This document shows positions 9,345 to 18,538 of a stretch of DNA of 64,000 bases, in pieces. The translations under genes were made by a program, and so were the position numbers. A model generated the notes under the pieces. It saw only the letters and a list, made by a program, of their open reading frames with translations. It had not been told where the DNA came from and did no database searches. Numbering within the stretch: position 1 is the stretch's first letter; the number at the start of each line of letters is the position of its first letter. Source of the stretch: Candidatus Opimibacter skivensis (GTDB lineage Bacteria > Bacteroidota > Bacteroidia > Chitinophagales > Saprospiraceae); assembly GCA_016722045.1 (NCBI GenBank), contig JADKGY010000001.1, forward strand, positions 434,001 to 498,000, written 5' to 3'.

Positions 9345-9419
9345 AGTATCTCTTTTGAATTGCCACGGGCTTAAACCCGTAAGTATCTCTTTTGAATTGC
9401 CACGGGTTTTAACCCGTGG
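9345..9419. repeat. 37-bp tandem repeat carrying CACGGG/CCCGTG palindromes
   Basis: A 25-bp unit starting AGTATCTCTTTTGAATTGCC occurs at 9345-9369 and again at 9382-9406. Each copy leads into a palindrome: 9365-9380 (ACGGG / CCCGT) and a perfect 9-bp stem CCACGGGTT (9400-9408) with 9411-9419 over a TT loop. It is in the 442-bp non-coding gap 9127-9568, which otherwise holds dispersed repeat copy 1 and no gene I can support. It looks like a REP-type element. Confidence 0.75.
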
Positions 9420-9568
9420 AAAAGTGTGCAGGGAGAATGTTGACCCTGAAGGGGTCCAACAAAAATCAGTCTTGTTTTGAAAATTAGACTCTTTATCTCA
9501 GCTAAAACTTAGCACGAATTTGTTTTCCTCCTCACGAAATACCTTGCCGTAATTTGTGGGGAGGAAGA

Positions 9569-10993
9569 CTATTTATTCAACAAGGTTAGTTTTTCAAGGA
9601 TCCAGTTTTTGCTTACAACACCTTGAGTAGTATCTACCTCTTTCTGCAATTTTTCAATTTCCTTTTTATCGCCCGGGACAATTTTCGAAAGCTTTCTGAC
9701 TATACTGATGGTACTGAGATAGTGCTTTCGACGAGAAGCAGGTAGTTCTTTATTTCGACTAAGGTAAACTCTGAATGTATCCAGCAATGAACCTAATGCC
9801 TCAATCTCATCCAGTTCGTAATAGCTAGCCATTAAAAGTGTTTTGGAATTGAGATTATATGTTATATCATCATACTCAACCTGACTAAGTTGGCTAATAA
9901 CTTTGGGGTAATCTTTTTTGTAAAAATAAAGTTGTGCAAGATTAAATGTAACAGCATTATCTCTTACTTTTTCATCCAAAAATGCATTATTCTCATGAAT
10001 AAATTCTTCAATCCAATCAAATTCTTTCAAACGCAATCCAATGGTGACAATATTTTTGAAATGAAATGGATCAATTTTACCTCTCACCTTGAGCAGGCCG
10101 CGGTCTAACCACTTTTGATAAAGTTGAAATGCTTCTTTCACAAATTCTGCCTCACCTGAATTCATCCTTTTTATACAGTAATTCAAAGCTGAATCAAGGA
10201 TTTCAGCAACTTCTGTTTCAGGAAATAGATGGATATGTTCTTCAATTAATTTTTTTATTTTATCATAATGCTTTCTTTCTTCAGGCTCTTTATATGAAAG
10301 TAAAATTTGATGATAAATTACAATTGGAGGTACATCATTATAATCATTTGATTCAACATGTTGAATTATTTGATCGATGAACAACATTTTGTAATTTAAA
10401 TCAGCAAGATGTTGATGATTCAATATGGTGCAATAATATCTAAGTTTTTCAGCGAGGTAAAATCTATCAAGATTTTCGGCTATTTCTTCGATATTTGATT
10501 TGGCATTTCTTTCAACTTGTGATCTGGTGAGGTTGAAAATATTTTGTTCAATTTCATATTGATAATAGTAAAATGAAGCTGGTTTTAAAATCTGTTCTTC
10601 AGCCAGCCTCTTTGCAGTCTTTAAAGTGCCAGATTGTAAGTCTTCAAGGTCTTTATTATATATTGACTCCAGTAGATATTTGGCTTTATGAATTGGATTC
10701 GCTTCAAAAGCTTCCTGGGCATAATATTCTTCCACTAATTTTAAAAGATCACTTTGAAGTTTTCTGAATCGACCGTCATCATATTTTTCATTTGGAGCAA
10801 AACATAAATTCCATAGTTCCTCTTTTGAGAGTTCAGTTGATTTCTCTCGTTTAAGATCATCCTTAATCCATTCAAATAGCTTAATAATGGCTTGATTTCG
10901 ATTGAAATATGGACTCGTAATAAACTTGTGGAGTCGATTGAGTTCATGACCATCTAACTGTACTAAAGCCTTATATAGTTTTGCCTCACGCAT
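9569..10993 (-). CDS. Conserved hypothetical helical protein
   Basis: 474 residues without signal peptide or membrane segment. It begins MREAKLYKALVQLDGHELNRLHKFITSPYFNRN and is almost entirely alpha-helical, with TPR-like helix pairs in the second half (LAQLYFYKKDYPKVISQLSQ). I do not recognise a named domain. The pattern of a short N-terminal module 'fxxfl.SpyFN' followed by superhelical repeats suggests a cytoplasmic protein-interaction scaffold. It is monocistronic: the gap upstream is AT-rich and holds no other gene. Local base use is more AT-rich than the neighbours. Function unknown. Confidence 0.8.
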   Translation of the reverse strand: MREAKLYKALVQLDGHELNRLHKFITSPYFNRNQAIIKLFEWIKDDLKREKSTELSKEELWNLCFAPNEKYDDGRFRKLQSDLLKLVEEYYAQEAFEANPIHKAKYLLESIYNKDLEDLQSGTLKTAKRLAEEQILKPASFYYYQYEIEQNIFNLTRSQVERNAKSNIEEIAENLDRFYLAEKLRYYCTILNHQHLADLNYKMLFIDQIIQHVESNDYNDVPPIVIYHQILLSYKEPEERKHYDKIKKLIEEHIHLFPETEVAEILDSALNYCIKRMNSGEAEFVKEAFQLYQKWLDRGLLKVRGKIDPFHFKNIVTIGLRLKEFDWIEEFIHENNAFLDEKVRDNAVTFNLAQLYFYKKDYPKVISQLSQVEYDDITYNLNSKTLLMASYYELDEIEALGSLLDTFRVYLSRNKELPASRRKHYLSTISIVRKLSKIVPGDKKEIEKLQKEVDTTQGVVSKNWILEKLTLLNK

Positions 10994-11178
10994 AAGTCCG
11001 AAATGTATATATTATTTTTTATTTTATAAATCATTAATTACTAATTATTAAAATATGACGATAAATCTTATTTGTCTAAATTAAGATATGCAAATTAAAC
11101 GATATATTGAATATAAATCATTGTTAATCAGCAATTTAATGATATATATAAAAAAATATGTAAATTTTCGGCTTAAAC

Positions 11179-11208
11179 TTGTCATCTATGTGAGGAAGTC
11201 GTATCTTG
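11179..11208 (+). promoter_or_regulatory. Candidate Bacteroidota-type promoter
   Basis: A TTG at 11179-11181 lies 20 bp before TATCTTG at 11202-11208, close to the Bacteroidota consensus TTTG / TAnnTTTG. The predicted start of transcription is about 40 nt upstream of the ATG at 11251. Confidence 0.4.
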
Positions 11209-11250
11209 GTGCCGTTAAATTAAGTGATTGTCCATTCATCTTAACCAAAA

Positions 11251-13734
11251 ATGAAGAATCTGTACCGATTACAGACCCTTTTGGTAGTTAGTTTTTCTTT
11301 CATGTTCTCAACATGGATCAATGGTCAATTAGGTGATCCCATCAATATCAATCTAAAGAATTCAGGTTCCGTTTATACCGATCAATTTGCTGGAGATACT
11401 ATTTATGCTCGCACAACTGTGCAACCTCCCGGTGCTCAATTTGGAAACGCCCAGTTCACGCAAGGAAGTAATGGTAATACCCTAAAGGTAACTTTTATAC
11501 CAACTGCAGGAGCGATAGGTAGTACAGATTATATAGTTTCTTATTATACAGTTACAGCACCAATGCACCCTGTGACCAGGTGGTACAGGTTCAATCTGTT
11601 CAATGAAGTTGTAGTTGCAGGAACTGACAAATATGTTGTAGCCAAAGGTGCTATTGATTTCCCATTACAAGTACTTGATAATGATTCAGTTCCTACAGGT
11701 GCATTGACATTATCCAGTGTTTCCATTTCAAATGCCGGTGATGCTGTAGTCAATGCTACAGGTGATGCCATTTTGTTTTCTCCTAATGCAGATTTTGAAG
11801 GGGATACCTGGATCCAATATATTGCCTGTGATTCTTTCGGTAATTGTGGCCAGGGAAATGTGCATGTTCTTGTTCATGACCCTTCTCAGCAGGATCAGGT
11901 ATACTATAAAAAGTATTTGCTCAATACAGAAGATTTAGATATCCTGACACCATTTGATTCTTTTGCAGTGGACATCGAGCCATTGCATGGATCACTCGAA
12001 TCAACAAGCGATTTTGGATGGACATACACTCCAGATGATGGATATATTGGAAAGGATACTTTTCAGCTAGGCTTGTCAAACCAGGTACTTAGAAATTACG
12101 CTATCACAGTTTACAATAATCCCATTAATTATAACGCCCGTGATGATAAGTTTTATGTCAGGCCGGGGTTGAGTGTCACATTCAATGTACTCAACAATGA
12201 TCTCCTTCATTATGCAGTTGATCATTTCACTAACCCAGCTCGGGGTGTCCTTTCCGAAGTCAGCAATGGGGTTTACACATATTCACCCAATACAGGTTAT
12301 AGAGGAGTAGACAAATTTACATACACCGCGTGTTTTGAAGATACAATCTGTGAAACAGCAACAGTTTACATCCATGTGACTGACCTGGAGCCAGATAATG
12401 TGTTTACCTATAAGCTCCAGACTACCGAAGAACTTCCACTCACAATAGATTACCCGATAGAATATACTGACTTTTCATACATCATCAGTCAGGATCCATC
12501 GCATGGAGCATTAGTTTACAATGCCGGTCTGCAACAAATTAATTTACCTTGTGATACGATTGAGAGTTACAATATGATCGTATATACACCTGAAGTTGGT
12601 TACACAGGACCTGATCATTTTGAATATTACTATTGTATCCAGCCGAGTAATCTCTGTTATCTCGTTAAGGTTGATATGGATGTTATCGCTGCACCAGAGA
12701 CCGAAAGTTGCCCATGTACCGTCGGATGTGTTTGGCCTGGTGATGCTGATCAGGACGGTAGAGTAGACATGAGTGACTTGTTGACAATGGGCAACAAATT
12801 AGGTAGCTCTGGTCCAGTAAGATCATATAATGATCCTGCTACATGGTTTGGACAACATGCAGTTGTATGGTCACCTTCTAATGAAAGTGGTAATTCAACA
12901 GAGTTTCTTGATGGTAATGGCGATGGTACTGTAACAAGTTCAGATGTCGATGTCATCAGTGAATATTATTTCAAGACGCATGATGTTGTCGTCAGAGATG
13001 TCCAACAGAAATTACCATATCAGTTTTCAATTGTTCCGGTTCAGTTTTCACTTGATTCCGGAGATTTAGTCATACTCGATATCGTTTTTGGAAATGCCGC
13101 TCATCCTGTCATTGATATGAAAGGAGCGAAATTCTCCATTAATTTACCCCAGAACATGGCAGATTCTGCTTCGGTAACAGTTGATTTTCATCAGGATTCA
13201 TGGTTAGCTGAAGGTTCGCCGTTTATTTCATTAGGAAAAGTACCTTGGAATGGTAGAATAGATGCTGGTTTTTCAAGAGCTAATGGTAATGGTGCTAGTG
13301 GCTTTGGAGTAATTGCAACAACGACATTTATTATTGTCGATGATGTTGAAGGATTCAAGACCGATGGTGATTTAATTCAAATACCTGTTACATTGACTGG
13401 CGGTACCGCAATGGATGAAGATGGGACTATGTATGATATCGATGGTGATGAAGTGACCCTTACATACAATCTTCATGACATCAATCAAAACAAATACAAT
13501 CTCTTAGTTTATCCAAATCCTGCTCAGGATATAGTGGATGTTCATATCAACGGCAAGACCGCCATCAAGTCCATTAGTATCATCGATCCTCAGGGACGAG
13601 TGATCAGGACATATGATGATATCAATCAGAAGCATTACCAGTTGGATGTAAGCTCTCTTACTATGGGTGTGTATTACCTTCAGGTCAATCACAATGAAGG
13701 CGTGATATCGCAGTTGCTTTCGGTGATAAGATAA
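11251..13734 (+). CDS. T9SS-secreted protein with Ig/cadherin-like repeats and a dockerin-like module
   Basis: 827 residues. A signal peptide (LLVVSFSFMFSTWINGQ) is followed by about four tandem beta-sandwich repeats with the 'NDx..G.lt..s....YtP..gf.G.D.f.Y' pattern (TYTPDDGYIGKDTF, TYSPNTGYRGVDKFTY, VYTPEVGYTGPDHFEY). Next comes a dockerin-like pair of calcium loops, DADQDGRVDMSDLL and DGNGDGTVTSSDVDVI, separated by a ~45-residue insertion. A cohesin-like or other beta domain follows, and the end is a type A T9SS sorting domain (VYPNPAQDIVDVHI ... GVYYLQV). The protein should be exported through the outer membrane and fixed to or released from the surface. The dockerin-like module implies binding of a cohesin-like partner, but no cohesin gene is evident here. 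No enzyme domain is visible. Confidence 0.85.
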   Translation: MKNLYRLQTLLVVSFSFMFSTWINGQLGDPININLKNSGSVYTDQFAGDTIYARTTVQPPGAQFGNAQFTQGSNGNTLKVTFIPTAGAIGSTDYIVSYYTVTAPMHPVTRWYRFNLFNEVVVAGTDKYVVAKGAIDFPLQVLDNDSVPTGALTLSSVSISNAGDAVVNATGDAILFSPNADFEGDTWIQYIACDSFGNCGQGNVHVLVHDPSQQDQVYYKKYLLNTEDLDILTPFDSFAVDIEPLHGSLESTSDFGWTYTPDDGYIGKDTFQLGLSNQVLRNYAITVYNNPINYNARDDKFYVRPGLSVTFNVLNNDLLHYAVDHFTNPARGVLSEVSNGVYTYSPNTGYRGVDKFTYTACFEDTICETATVYIHVTDLEPDNVFTYKLQTTEELPLTIDYPIEYTDFSYIISQDPSHGALVYNAGLQQINLPCDTIESYNMIVYTPEVGYTGPDHFEYYYCIQPSNLCYLVKVDMDVIAAPETESCPCTVGCVWPGDADQDGRVDMSDLLTMGNKLGSSGPVRSYNDPATWFGQHAVVWSPSNESGNSTEFLDGNGDGTVTSSDVDVISEYYFKTHDVVVRDVQQKLPYQFSIVPVQFSLDSGDLVILDIVFGNAAHPVIDMKGAKFSINLPQNMADSASVTVDFHQDSWLAEGSPFISLGKVPWNGRIDAGFSRANGNGASGFGVIATTTFIIVDDVEGFKTDGDLIQIPVTLTGGTAMDEDGTMYDIDGDEVTLTYNLHDINQNKYNLLVYPNPAQDIVDVHINGKTAIKSISIIDPQGRVIRTYDDINQKHYQLDVSSLTMGVYYLQVNHNEGVISQLLSVIR

Positions 13735-13753
13735 TACTGGTTTTTACCCCCTA

Positions 13754-13814
13754 CCCCTATGCTTCGACTTGCCTGACTCAACCATGTGCTACAGCTCAGC
13801 AACCAAGGGGACTT
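13754..13814. repeat. Dispersed repeat, copy 2
   Basis: Ordered blocks shared with 9208-9276: CCCCTATGCTTCGAC (13754-13768), GCTACAGCTCAGCA (13788-13801) and GGGGACTT (13807-13814). It sits directly after the T9SS gene. Confidence 0.7.
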
Positions 13815-13871
13815 GATTTCCACATTTCAATTTAATTTCTTTTTCAACCTCCACGGCATAGCAGGACTATT

Positions 13872-13947
13872 CGCCGCTGCAGGAGTTTTCTCCAGCAGCT
13901 ACGAAGATCTTCGCAAGATGTGGTTGGAGAAAACTCCAACCACGGCG
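13872..13947. terminator. Nested palindrome between convergent genes
   Basis: CGCCG (13872-13876) pairs with CGGCG (13943-13947). GGAGTTTTCTCCA (13882-13894) pairs with its 13-bp complement at 13925-13937. The loop contains a further 12-bp palindrome CGAAGATCTTCG (13902-13913). The element separates the ends of the T9SS gene (+) and the LytTR regulator gene (-), and may work as a bidirectional terminator or be a REP-like element. Confidence 0.65.
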
Positions 13948-13954
13948 TAGTCGG

Positions 13955-14689
13955 TTACAACTTATTCCGATTGACGATCTCCAGTATCTCATCTCTGTAA
14001 TTCTTCCCGATAGGAAGCTGCTTAATCGCTCCTTTTTCAAAGACATCTACGGATGTGCCATCCACTGCATGGATCTTATCAATGGAAACGATATAGGATC
14101 TGTGGATACGTTTAAACTTACTTGCTGGCAATTTATCCTCAAGACTTTTCATTGTCTGAAGAGTAACGACGCGGCCTTGCTCCAATCGAATGATCACATA
14201 ATCTTTCAGGCCTTCGATATAAAGTATCTCATCATACTTGATCTTCACCAGCTTCTTATCTGCTTTTACAAAAAAGAAATCGGCTCCTTCCATACCCTGG
14301 ATAGCAGCTTCTGCAGATGCATCCTCCCGGTGCCTCAATTCAAACTGTTCAAGCGCCTTATTCACTGCCTTCATAAACCTATCCAATGAAATTGGCTTCA
14401 ACAGATAGTCAATCGCATTCAACTCATATCCCTCCAAGGCATAATTGCTATAAGCAGTTGTGAAAATAAAAAGCGGAGGATTAGGAAGCGCCTTGATAAG
14501 ATCCACCCCCGACATCTGTGGCATCTGTATATCCAGAAATATCAAGTCGATCTGATGCTTCCTAAGCAATTCATTTGCCTCAAGTGCATTAGAGCACCTG
14601 GCCACCAGGTTCAATTCCGGAACTTTTGAAATATAGGTTTCCAGCACATCAAGTGCCAGAGGTTCGTCATCTATGATTAGAGTATTCAT
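13955..14689 (-). CDS. LytTR-family response regulator
   Basis: 244 residues. The N-terminal receiver domain has the acidic pair DD at residues 7-8, the phosphoacceptor Asp53 in FLDIQMP, the Thr/Ser switch in IFTTAYS and Lys in LLKPIS. The C-terminal ~100 residues are a LytTR DNA-binding domain (FVKADKKLVKIKYDEILYIEGLKDYV..., FKRIHRSYIVSIDKI). It acts with the LytS-like kinase encoded 175 bp upstream on the same strand. Such pairs in Bacteroidota control diverse genes and no target can be named here. Confidence 0.95.
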   Translation of the reverse strand: MNTLIIDDEPLALDVLETYISKVPELNLVARCSNALEANELLRKHQIDLIFLDIQMPQMSGVDLIKALPNPPLFIFTTAYSNYALEGYELNAIDYLLKPISLDRFMKAVNKALEQFELRHREDASAEAAIQGMEGADFFFVKADKKLVKIKYDEILYIEGLKDYVIIRLEQGRVVTLQTMKSLEDKLPASKFKRIHRSYIVSIDKIHAVDGTSVDVFEKGAIKQLPIGKNYRDEILEIVNRNKL

Positions 14690-14864
14690 ATTTTAAATTT
14701 TGGATTATAGATTATAGATTTTGGATTTTTATTTCACTCCTAAGTTCCATCTTAACATTGAGGCGTGATCTTCGGTACATAGATATACTAATTATCAATT
14801 GTCATTGTTTACTTTCTCCAACTTCAATTTTCCTTAGCCTCAGCCTTCGCCTTAGCCTCTTTTT

Positions 14865-15920
14865 TCAATTGCTTAAATCAAGAGACAACTCCACAATATG
14901 CTCCTTCTCGCTCTCTTCAATGTCCAATTTATACTGATTTGGATAGAGTAGGCTAAGTCTTCGACGAACATTAGCCAGACCTATTCCACCATTCTGCTTT
15001 TCAAAGGGAATTACAGCCTGATTTGGTTTGCTATTCAGTATCCTGAGTAGTAGTTTCTCATCAAGTACTTTCATGACGACATGGACATAACCATCACTGA
15101 TCTGATGATTGATACCATGTTTGAAACTATTCTCCAGAAAAGGAATGAAGATCAGAGGAGCAATCGTCTGATCCGAAATCATCCCTTCCACTTTAAATTG
15201 AATATCGGCATGCCCGGATTGCCGTAGTTTTTCCATCGCCAGGTAATTTTCGATATAATTCACTTCCTTCTGCAAGGGCACTCTTCGTTCATTGCATTCA
15301 TACAGCATGTACCGCATCATTTCAGATAACTTGATCACAATCTCAGGTGCTTTATCTGATTTCTTCAACGTCAGGGCATAGAGACTATTGAGCGTATTAA
15401 AAAGGAAATGTGGATTGATCTGGGACTTCAGGAATTTAATCTCAGACTGCATTCTTTGTGTCTCAAGGTCCTTTCTGTCACGCTGATGTCGCTGCCAGTC
15501 CGATATGATCTTAATGACAGTCGATCCGCCTGCGATCATAAATAGCAACAGAAAGATCCATTGCTGATTCATGATCAAGTATTCCCTCGGTTCTACCTCG
15601 GAAGTGGTGATGTAAAGAAGAAGCACCATGATCGGTGTAAAAACCGCAACCATAGCCAGAAGCAAAAGACAATACGTCATAAAATTCTTCTGGCTGAGGA
15701 ACCTGGGAATCAGGTAGCCGAGATTCACATAGACGACCAGGATATAGAAAGCCAGGTTGATCAGTTTTCGGGTGATCTCCATCAACGAACCGCTATTCGT
15801 TGATCCGGCCATGAGCATCATTCCGAAGACCATAATCCAGAATAGAACATGCAAAAACCAGGGTTTCTGCAATATCTGCATGAGGCGAAAGAGGAGATTT
15901 CGGTTCAGCAATCTGGCCAT
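14865..15920 (-). CDS. LytS/YehU-type sensor histidine kinase
   Basis: 351 residues. Four membrane helices span roughly residues 20-140 without a large extracellular domain, followed by a short coiled coil (RHQRDRKDLETQRMQSEIKF). The His_kinase motif INPHFLFNTLNSL carries His171, the phosphorylation site, and the ATPase part ends with the G box NGGIGLANVRRRLSLLY. It phosphorylates the LytTR regulator at 13955-14689. The 175-bp gap between the two holds AT-rich repeats of the type GGATTATAGATTATAGATTTTGGATT near 14700-14735, so the pair may be transcribed together or separately. Confidence 0.93.
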   Translation of the reverse strand: MARLLNRNLLFRLMQILQKPWFLHVLFWIMVFGMMLMAGSTNSGSLMEITRKLINLAFYILVVYVNLGYLIPRFLSQKNFMTYCLLLLAMVAVFTPIMVLLLYITTSEVEPREYLIMNQQWIFLLLFMIAGGSTVIKIISDWQRHQRDRKDLETQRMQSEIKFLKSQINPHFLFNTLNSLYALTLKKSDKAPEIVIKLSEMMRYMLYECNERRVPLQKEVNYIENYLAMEKLRQSGHADIQFKVEGMISDQTIAPLIFIPFLENSFKHGINHQISDGYVHVVMKVLDEKLLLRILNSKPNQAVIPFEKQNGGIGLANVRRRLSLLYPNQYKLDIEESEKEHIVELSLDLSN

Positions 15921-16201
15921 TCTACAAAGGTAGACAGGTCACGGGTTTAATTGGACATTTATAGATAAGATGCTCCATAGTCGGATGATTCCTGCCATTT
16001 CAATCGTCCAAGTGGAGAAGAGGGAGCCCTATTCAGGTCAATGAAGATTTTGGCTGTCAACTTTCTCCTTACACCATTGTTTTTCAATCATTCATGAAGG
16101 AAAAGACAAACCAAGCCCAAAATCAAGAGTTTTTGTGATGTTTTGGTTTAAAATCAGCCTTCAAATAGCATATCTTTCGACCACTTATATACAAGAAATT
16201 A

Positions 16202-16801
16202 ATGCCTAAAAACAAGCAGGATGAGCGAGATGCTCAGGAATCAATCACGATAATGCAAAAACATTATGAGGGTTTGCTCATGCAAATCGGTGAAGATGTC
16301 AATCGCAATGGTTTGATAAAAACACCCGAACGCGCTGCAAAAGCTCTTCACTATCTGACTAATGGGTATAATATTGATCCTTCAGCAATATTGATGTCCG
16401 CCATGTTCGAAGAAGAATACAGTGAAATGGTCATTGTCAAAGGGATTGAGGTGTATTCGATGTGCGAACATCATATACTTCCATTTTTTGGAAAAGCACA
16501 CATCGCCTATATCCCTAACGGAAAGATTGTAGGACTGAGTAAGATCCCCAGAGTGGTTGATATTTTTTCAAGACGACTACAGGTACAGGAAAGGTTGACA
16601 CATGAAGTACTTCAGTGTATTGATGAAACACTCAAGCCTTTGGGCTGTGCAGTCGTCATCGAAGCAAAACATATGTGCATGATGATGCGTGGCGTACAAA
16701 AACAAAATTCAACGACGACAACATCCGCATTCACGGGTCAATTTAATAAGGTTGAGACTCGTAATGAGTTCTTACATTTGATTTCATCAGATCTTAGTTA
16801 A
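16202..16801 (+). CDS. folE: GTP cyclohydrolase I
   Basis: 199 residues. The enzyme converts GTP to 7,8-dihydroneopterin triphosphate, the first step of tetrahydrofolate/pterin synthesis. The zinc ligands are visible in SMCEHHILPFFG (Cys and His) and in KHMCMMMRG (Cys). The family signature GLSKIPRVVDIFSRRLQVQERLT and the C-terminal TSAFTGQF are intact. Length fits the short bacterial FolE. Its TAA overlaps the ATG of fabD by one base, so translation is likely coupled. A TATCTTTC box at 16171-16178 may be the -7 element, although the nearest TTTG is 25 bp upstream, which is long. Confidence 0.97.
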   Translation: MPKNKQDERDAQESITIMQKHYEGLLMQIGEDVNRNGLIKTPERAAKALHYLTNGYNIDPSAILMSAMFEEEYSEMVIVKGIEVYSMCEHHILPFFGKAHIAYIPNGKIVGLSKIPRVVDIFSRRLQVQERLTHEVLQCIDETLKPLGCAVVIEAKHMCMMMRGVQKQNSTTTTSAFTGQFNKVETRNEFLHLISSDLS

Positions 16802-17682
16802 TGACAACAAAGAGAGCTTTTATTTTTCCGGGTCAGGGTTCCCAACTTTCAGGTATGGGTGCTGCACTTTACGAATCTAATCCTGAGGTTAGGATCTATT
16901 TTGATCAGGCAGATGAGATCCTGAATTATGGTTTGAAGAACCTGATGTTTCATGGTGCAGAAGAAGAACTCCGGAGAACCGAGATCACACAGCCTGCCGT
17001 TTTCCTATACAGTTATGCTACATACAAATCCAAAGAGCATGAGATAGCATCAGCTGTCGCCGGACATTCTCTTGGTGAAATTACAGCGCTTGTAGCTGCT
17101 GAGGCTTTGGACTTTGAGTCAGGGTTAAGGCTTGTTGATGCAAGAGCAAGAGCGATGCAGGTTGCATGTGAATTGACTGAAAGTACAATGGCCGCAATAC
17201 TCGGCCTTGATGATGATGTCGTCAGGCAGATTTGTGAAGAAACACCTGGTATTGTCGTGGCAGCTAATTTCAATTGTCCCGGCCAGGTCGTGATATCAGG
17301 AGAAACTATAGCGGTAGAGCTCGCAGCAGAATCCTGTAAAAAAGCAGGTGCAAAACGGGCCATCATGCTTTCAGTAGGCGGTGCATTTCATTCGCCGTTG
17401 ATGGAACCCGCAGTCGAGTTATTTTCACAAGCTGTCAATACGATGCAATTCAAACAGCCTTCCGTTCCGATCTTTCAGAATGTTGATGCTTCACCTTCAC
17501 AAGATCCCTATGAAATAAAATCAAAGCTGATAGGCCAACTCACGTCTTCCGTTTTATGGACATCCACAATAGAAAACATGCGTTCGGAGGGAATTACAGA
17601 ATATGTTGAATACGGAAGTAAAGTATTAGGAGGATTTGTTCGGAAAATACACAAAGAAGCTATTATCACCTCGTTTGAGTAA
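16801..17682 (+). CDS. fabD: Malonyl-CoA:ACP transacylase
   Basis: 293 residues. It loads malonyl groups on acyl carrier protein for fatty acid synthesis. The family start FPGQGSQLSGMG is present, the nucleophile Ser is in GHSLGE, and the second catalytic residue His is in GGAFHSPLM. Length is typical of FabD. It starts within the folE stop codon and its own stop directly precedes the YqgE gene (no intergenic base), so the three genes form one tight operon linking folate and lipid synthesis. Confidence 0.96.
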   Translation: MTTKRAFIFPGQGSQLSGMGAALYESNPEVRIYFDQADEILNYGLKNLMFHGAEEELRRTEITQPAVFLYSYATYKSKEHEIASAVAGHSLGEITALVAAEALDFESGLRLVDARARAMQVACELTESTMAAILGLDDDVVRQICEETPGIVVAANFNCPGQVVISGETIAVELAAESCKKAGAKRAIMLSVGGAFHSPLMEPAVELFSQAVNTMQFKQPSVPIFQNVDASPSQDPYEIKSKLIGQLTSSVLWTSTIENMRSEGITEYVEYGSKVLGGFVRKIHKEAIITSFE

Positions 17683-18243
17683 ATGATGAAGTTTGATGTT
17701 CATACCGGTAGCATATTGATCGCTGAACCTTTCATGCAGGATCCGAATTTCAAAAGGTCTGTTGTCCTTGTGACTGACCACAATGATGAAGAAGGTACAG
17801 TAGGCTTTATTATAAACAAACCTCTCACTGTCAAAATATCCGAATTAGTTGAAGACTTCCCACAGATCGATTCTTTTGCTTTTTATGGTGGACCTGTAGC
17901 TACTAATACGATACACTACATGCATAATGTGGGTATGCTGTTGGATGGAAGCACAGAGATTGGGCCAGGGGTGTATTGGGGTGGTGAATTTGAGAAATTA
18001 AAATTCCTTATTTCGCAGGAACTGGTCAAAGAAGAGAATATCCGTTTTTTCGTTGGTTATTCAGGCTGGGGTATCGGCCAATTGAATGAAGAACTTGATC
18101 TGAAATCATGGATACCTTCTGAAATGCATGCCAATTACCTGTTTAAATCAAAGCCAACCAGGCTTTGGAACCAGGTGATGCATCACAAGGGAGATGTATT
18201 CAGTGTCCTGGCACAGCTTCCTGAGCAGCCCAATCTGAATTAG
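17683..18243 (+). CDS. YqgE/AlgH family protein (UPF0301)
   Basis: 186 residues. The family start GSILIAEPFMQDPNFKRSVVLVTDHN and the GTVGFIINKPL, FYGGPV and FFVGYSGWGIGQL motifs are all present. The biochemical role is not settled; AlgH was linked to alginate control in Pseudomonas, but that is unlikely to transfer. It begins with two ATGs immediately after the fabD stop and is the last gene of the folE-fabD operon. Confidence 0.93.
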   Translation: MMKFDVHTGSILIAEPFMQDPNFKRSVVLVTDHNDEEGTVGFIINKPLTVKISELVEDFPQIDSFAFYGGPVATNTIHYMHNVGMLLDGSTEIGPGVYWGGEFEKLKFLISQELVKEENIRFFVGYSGWGIGQLNEELDLKSWIPSEMHANYLFKSKPTRLWNQVMHHKGDVFSVLAQLPEQPNLN

Positions 18244-18399
18244 TATAATAACTCTTCTACTTTTCTGCTTTTCTTTTACCCCTTCGAATTTTCATCGAAA
18301 AATTCTCTCCCCTGTGTTTTGTTGAACGCTTTCCTGTGGAAAATTGTAACAAAAACCCCGGGGCTAAAGTGTTACGGTTACAATCATAAAACCCATTTA

Positions 18400-18535
18400 A
18401 CTTTTCTGCCTCCTCCGCTATTCTTCATCTTCTACTTCTTCCGCCCATTTCTGCCTCTTCCGCCTTTTCTCCCCTTTCTGCCTTTTCAGCCCCTTCTGCC
18501 TTTTCTTCCCATTCTGCCTTTTCTGCCCTTTCAAG
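18400..18535. repeat. Pyrimidine-rich degenerate minisatellite
   Basis: The + strand is almost purely C/T with the words TTCTGCC and TTCCGCC repeated many times, spaced by TTTTC or CCC. It fills the second half of the 308-bp gap (18244-18551) before the ABC-F gene. The first half of that gap shows nothing I can name. Translations of the tract give only repetitive peptides, so it is not a gene. Confidence 0.75.
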
Positions 18536-18538
18536 TCG

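Noticed and set aside
9181..9480. 99-residue plus-strand ORF over the repeats
   Set aside because: It is only the translation of two repeat elements (copies of AGTATCTCTTTTGAATT and the CACGGG palindromes). It has no protein pattern.
13735..13954. Possible small RNA gene in the region of the nested palindrome
   Set aside because: No promoter box or T-run was seen; the structure is explained better as a terminator or repeat.
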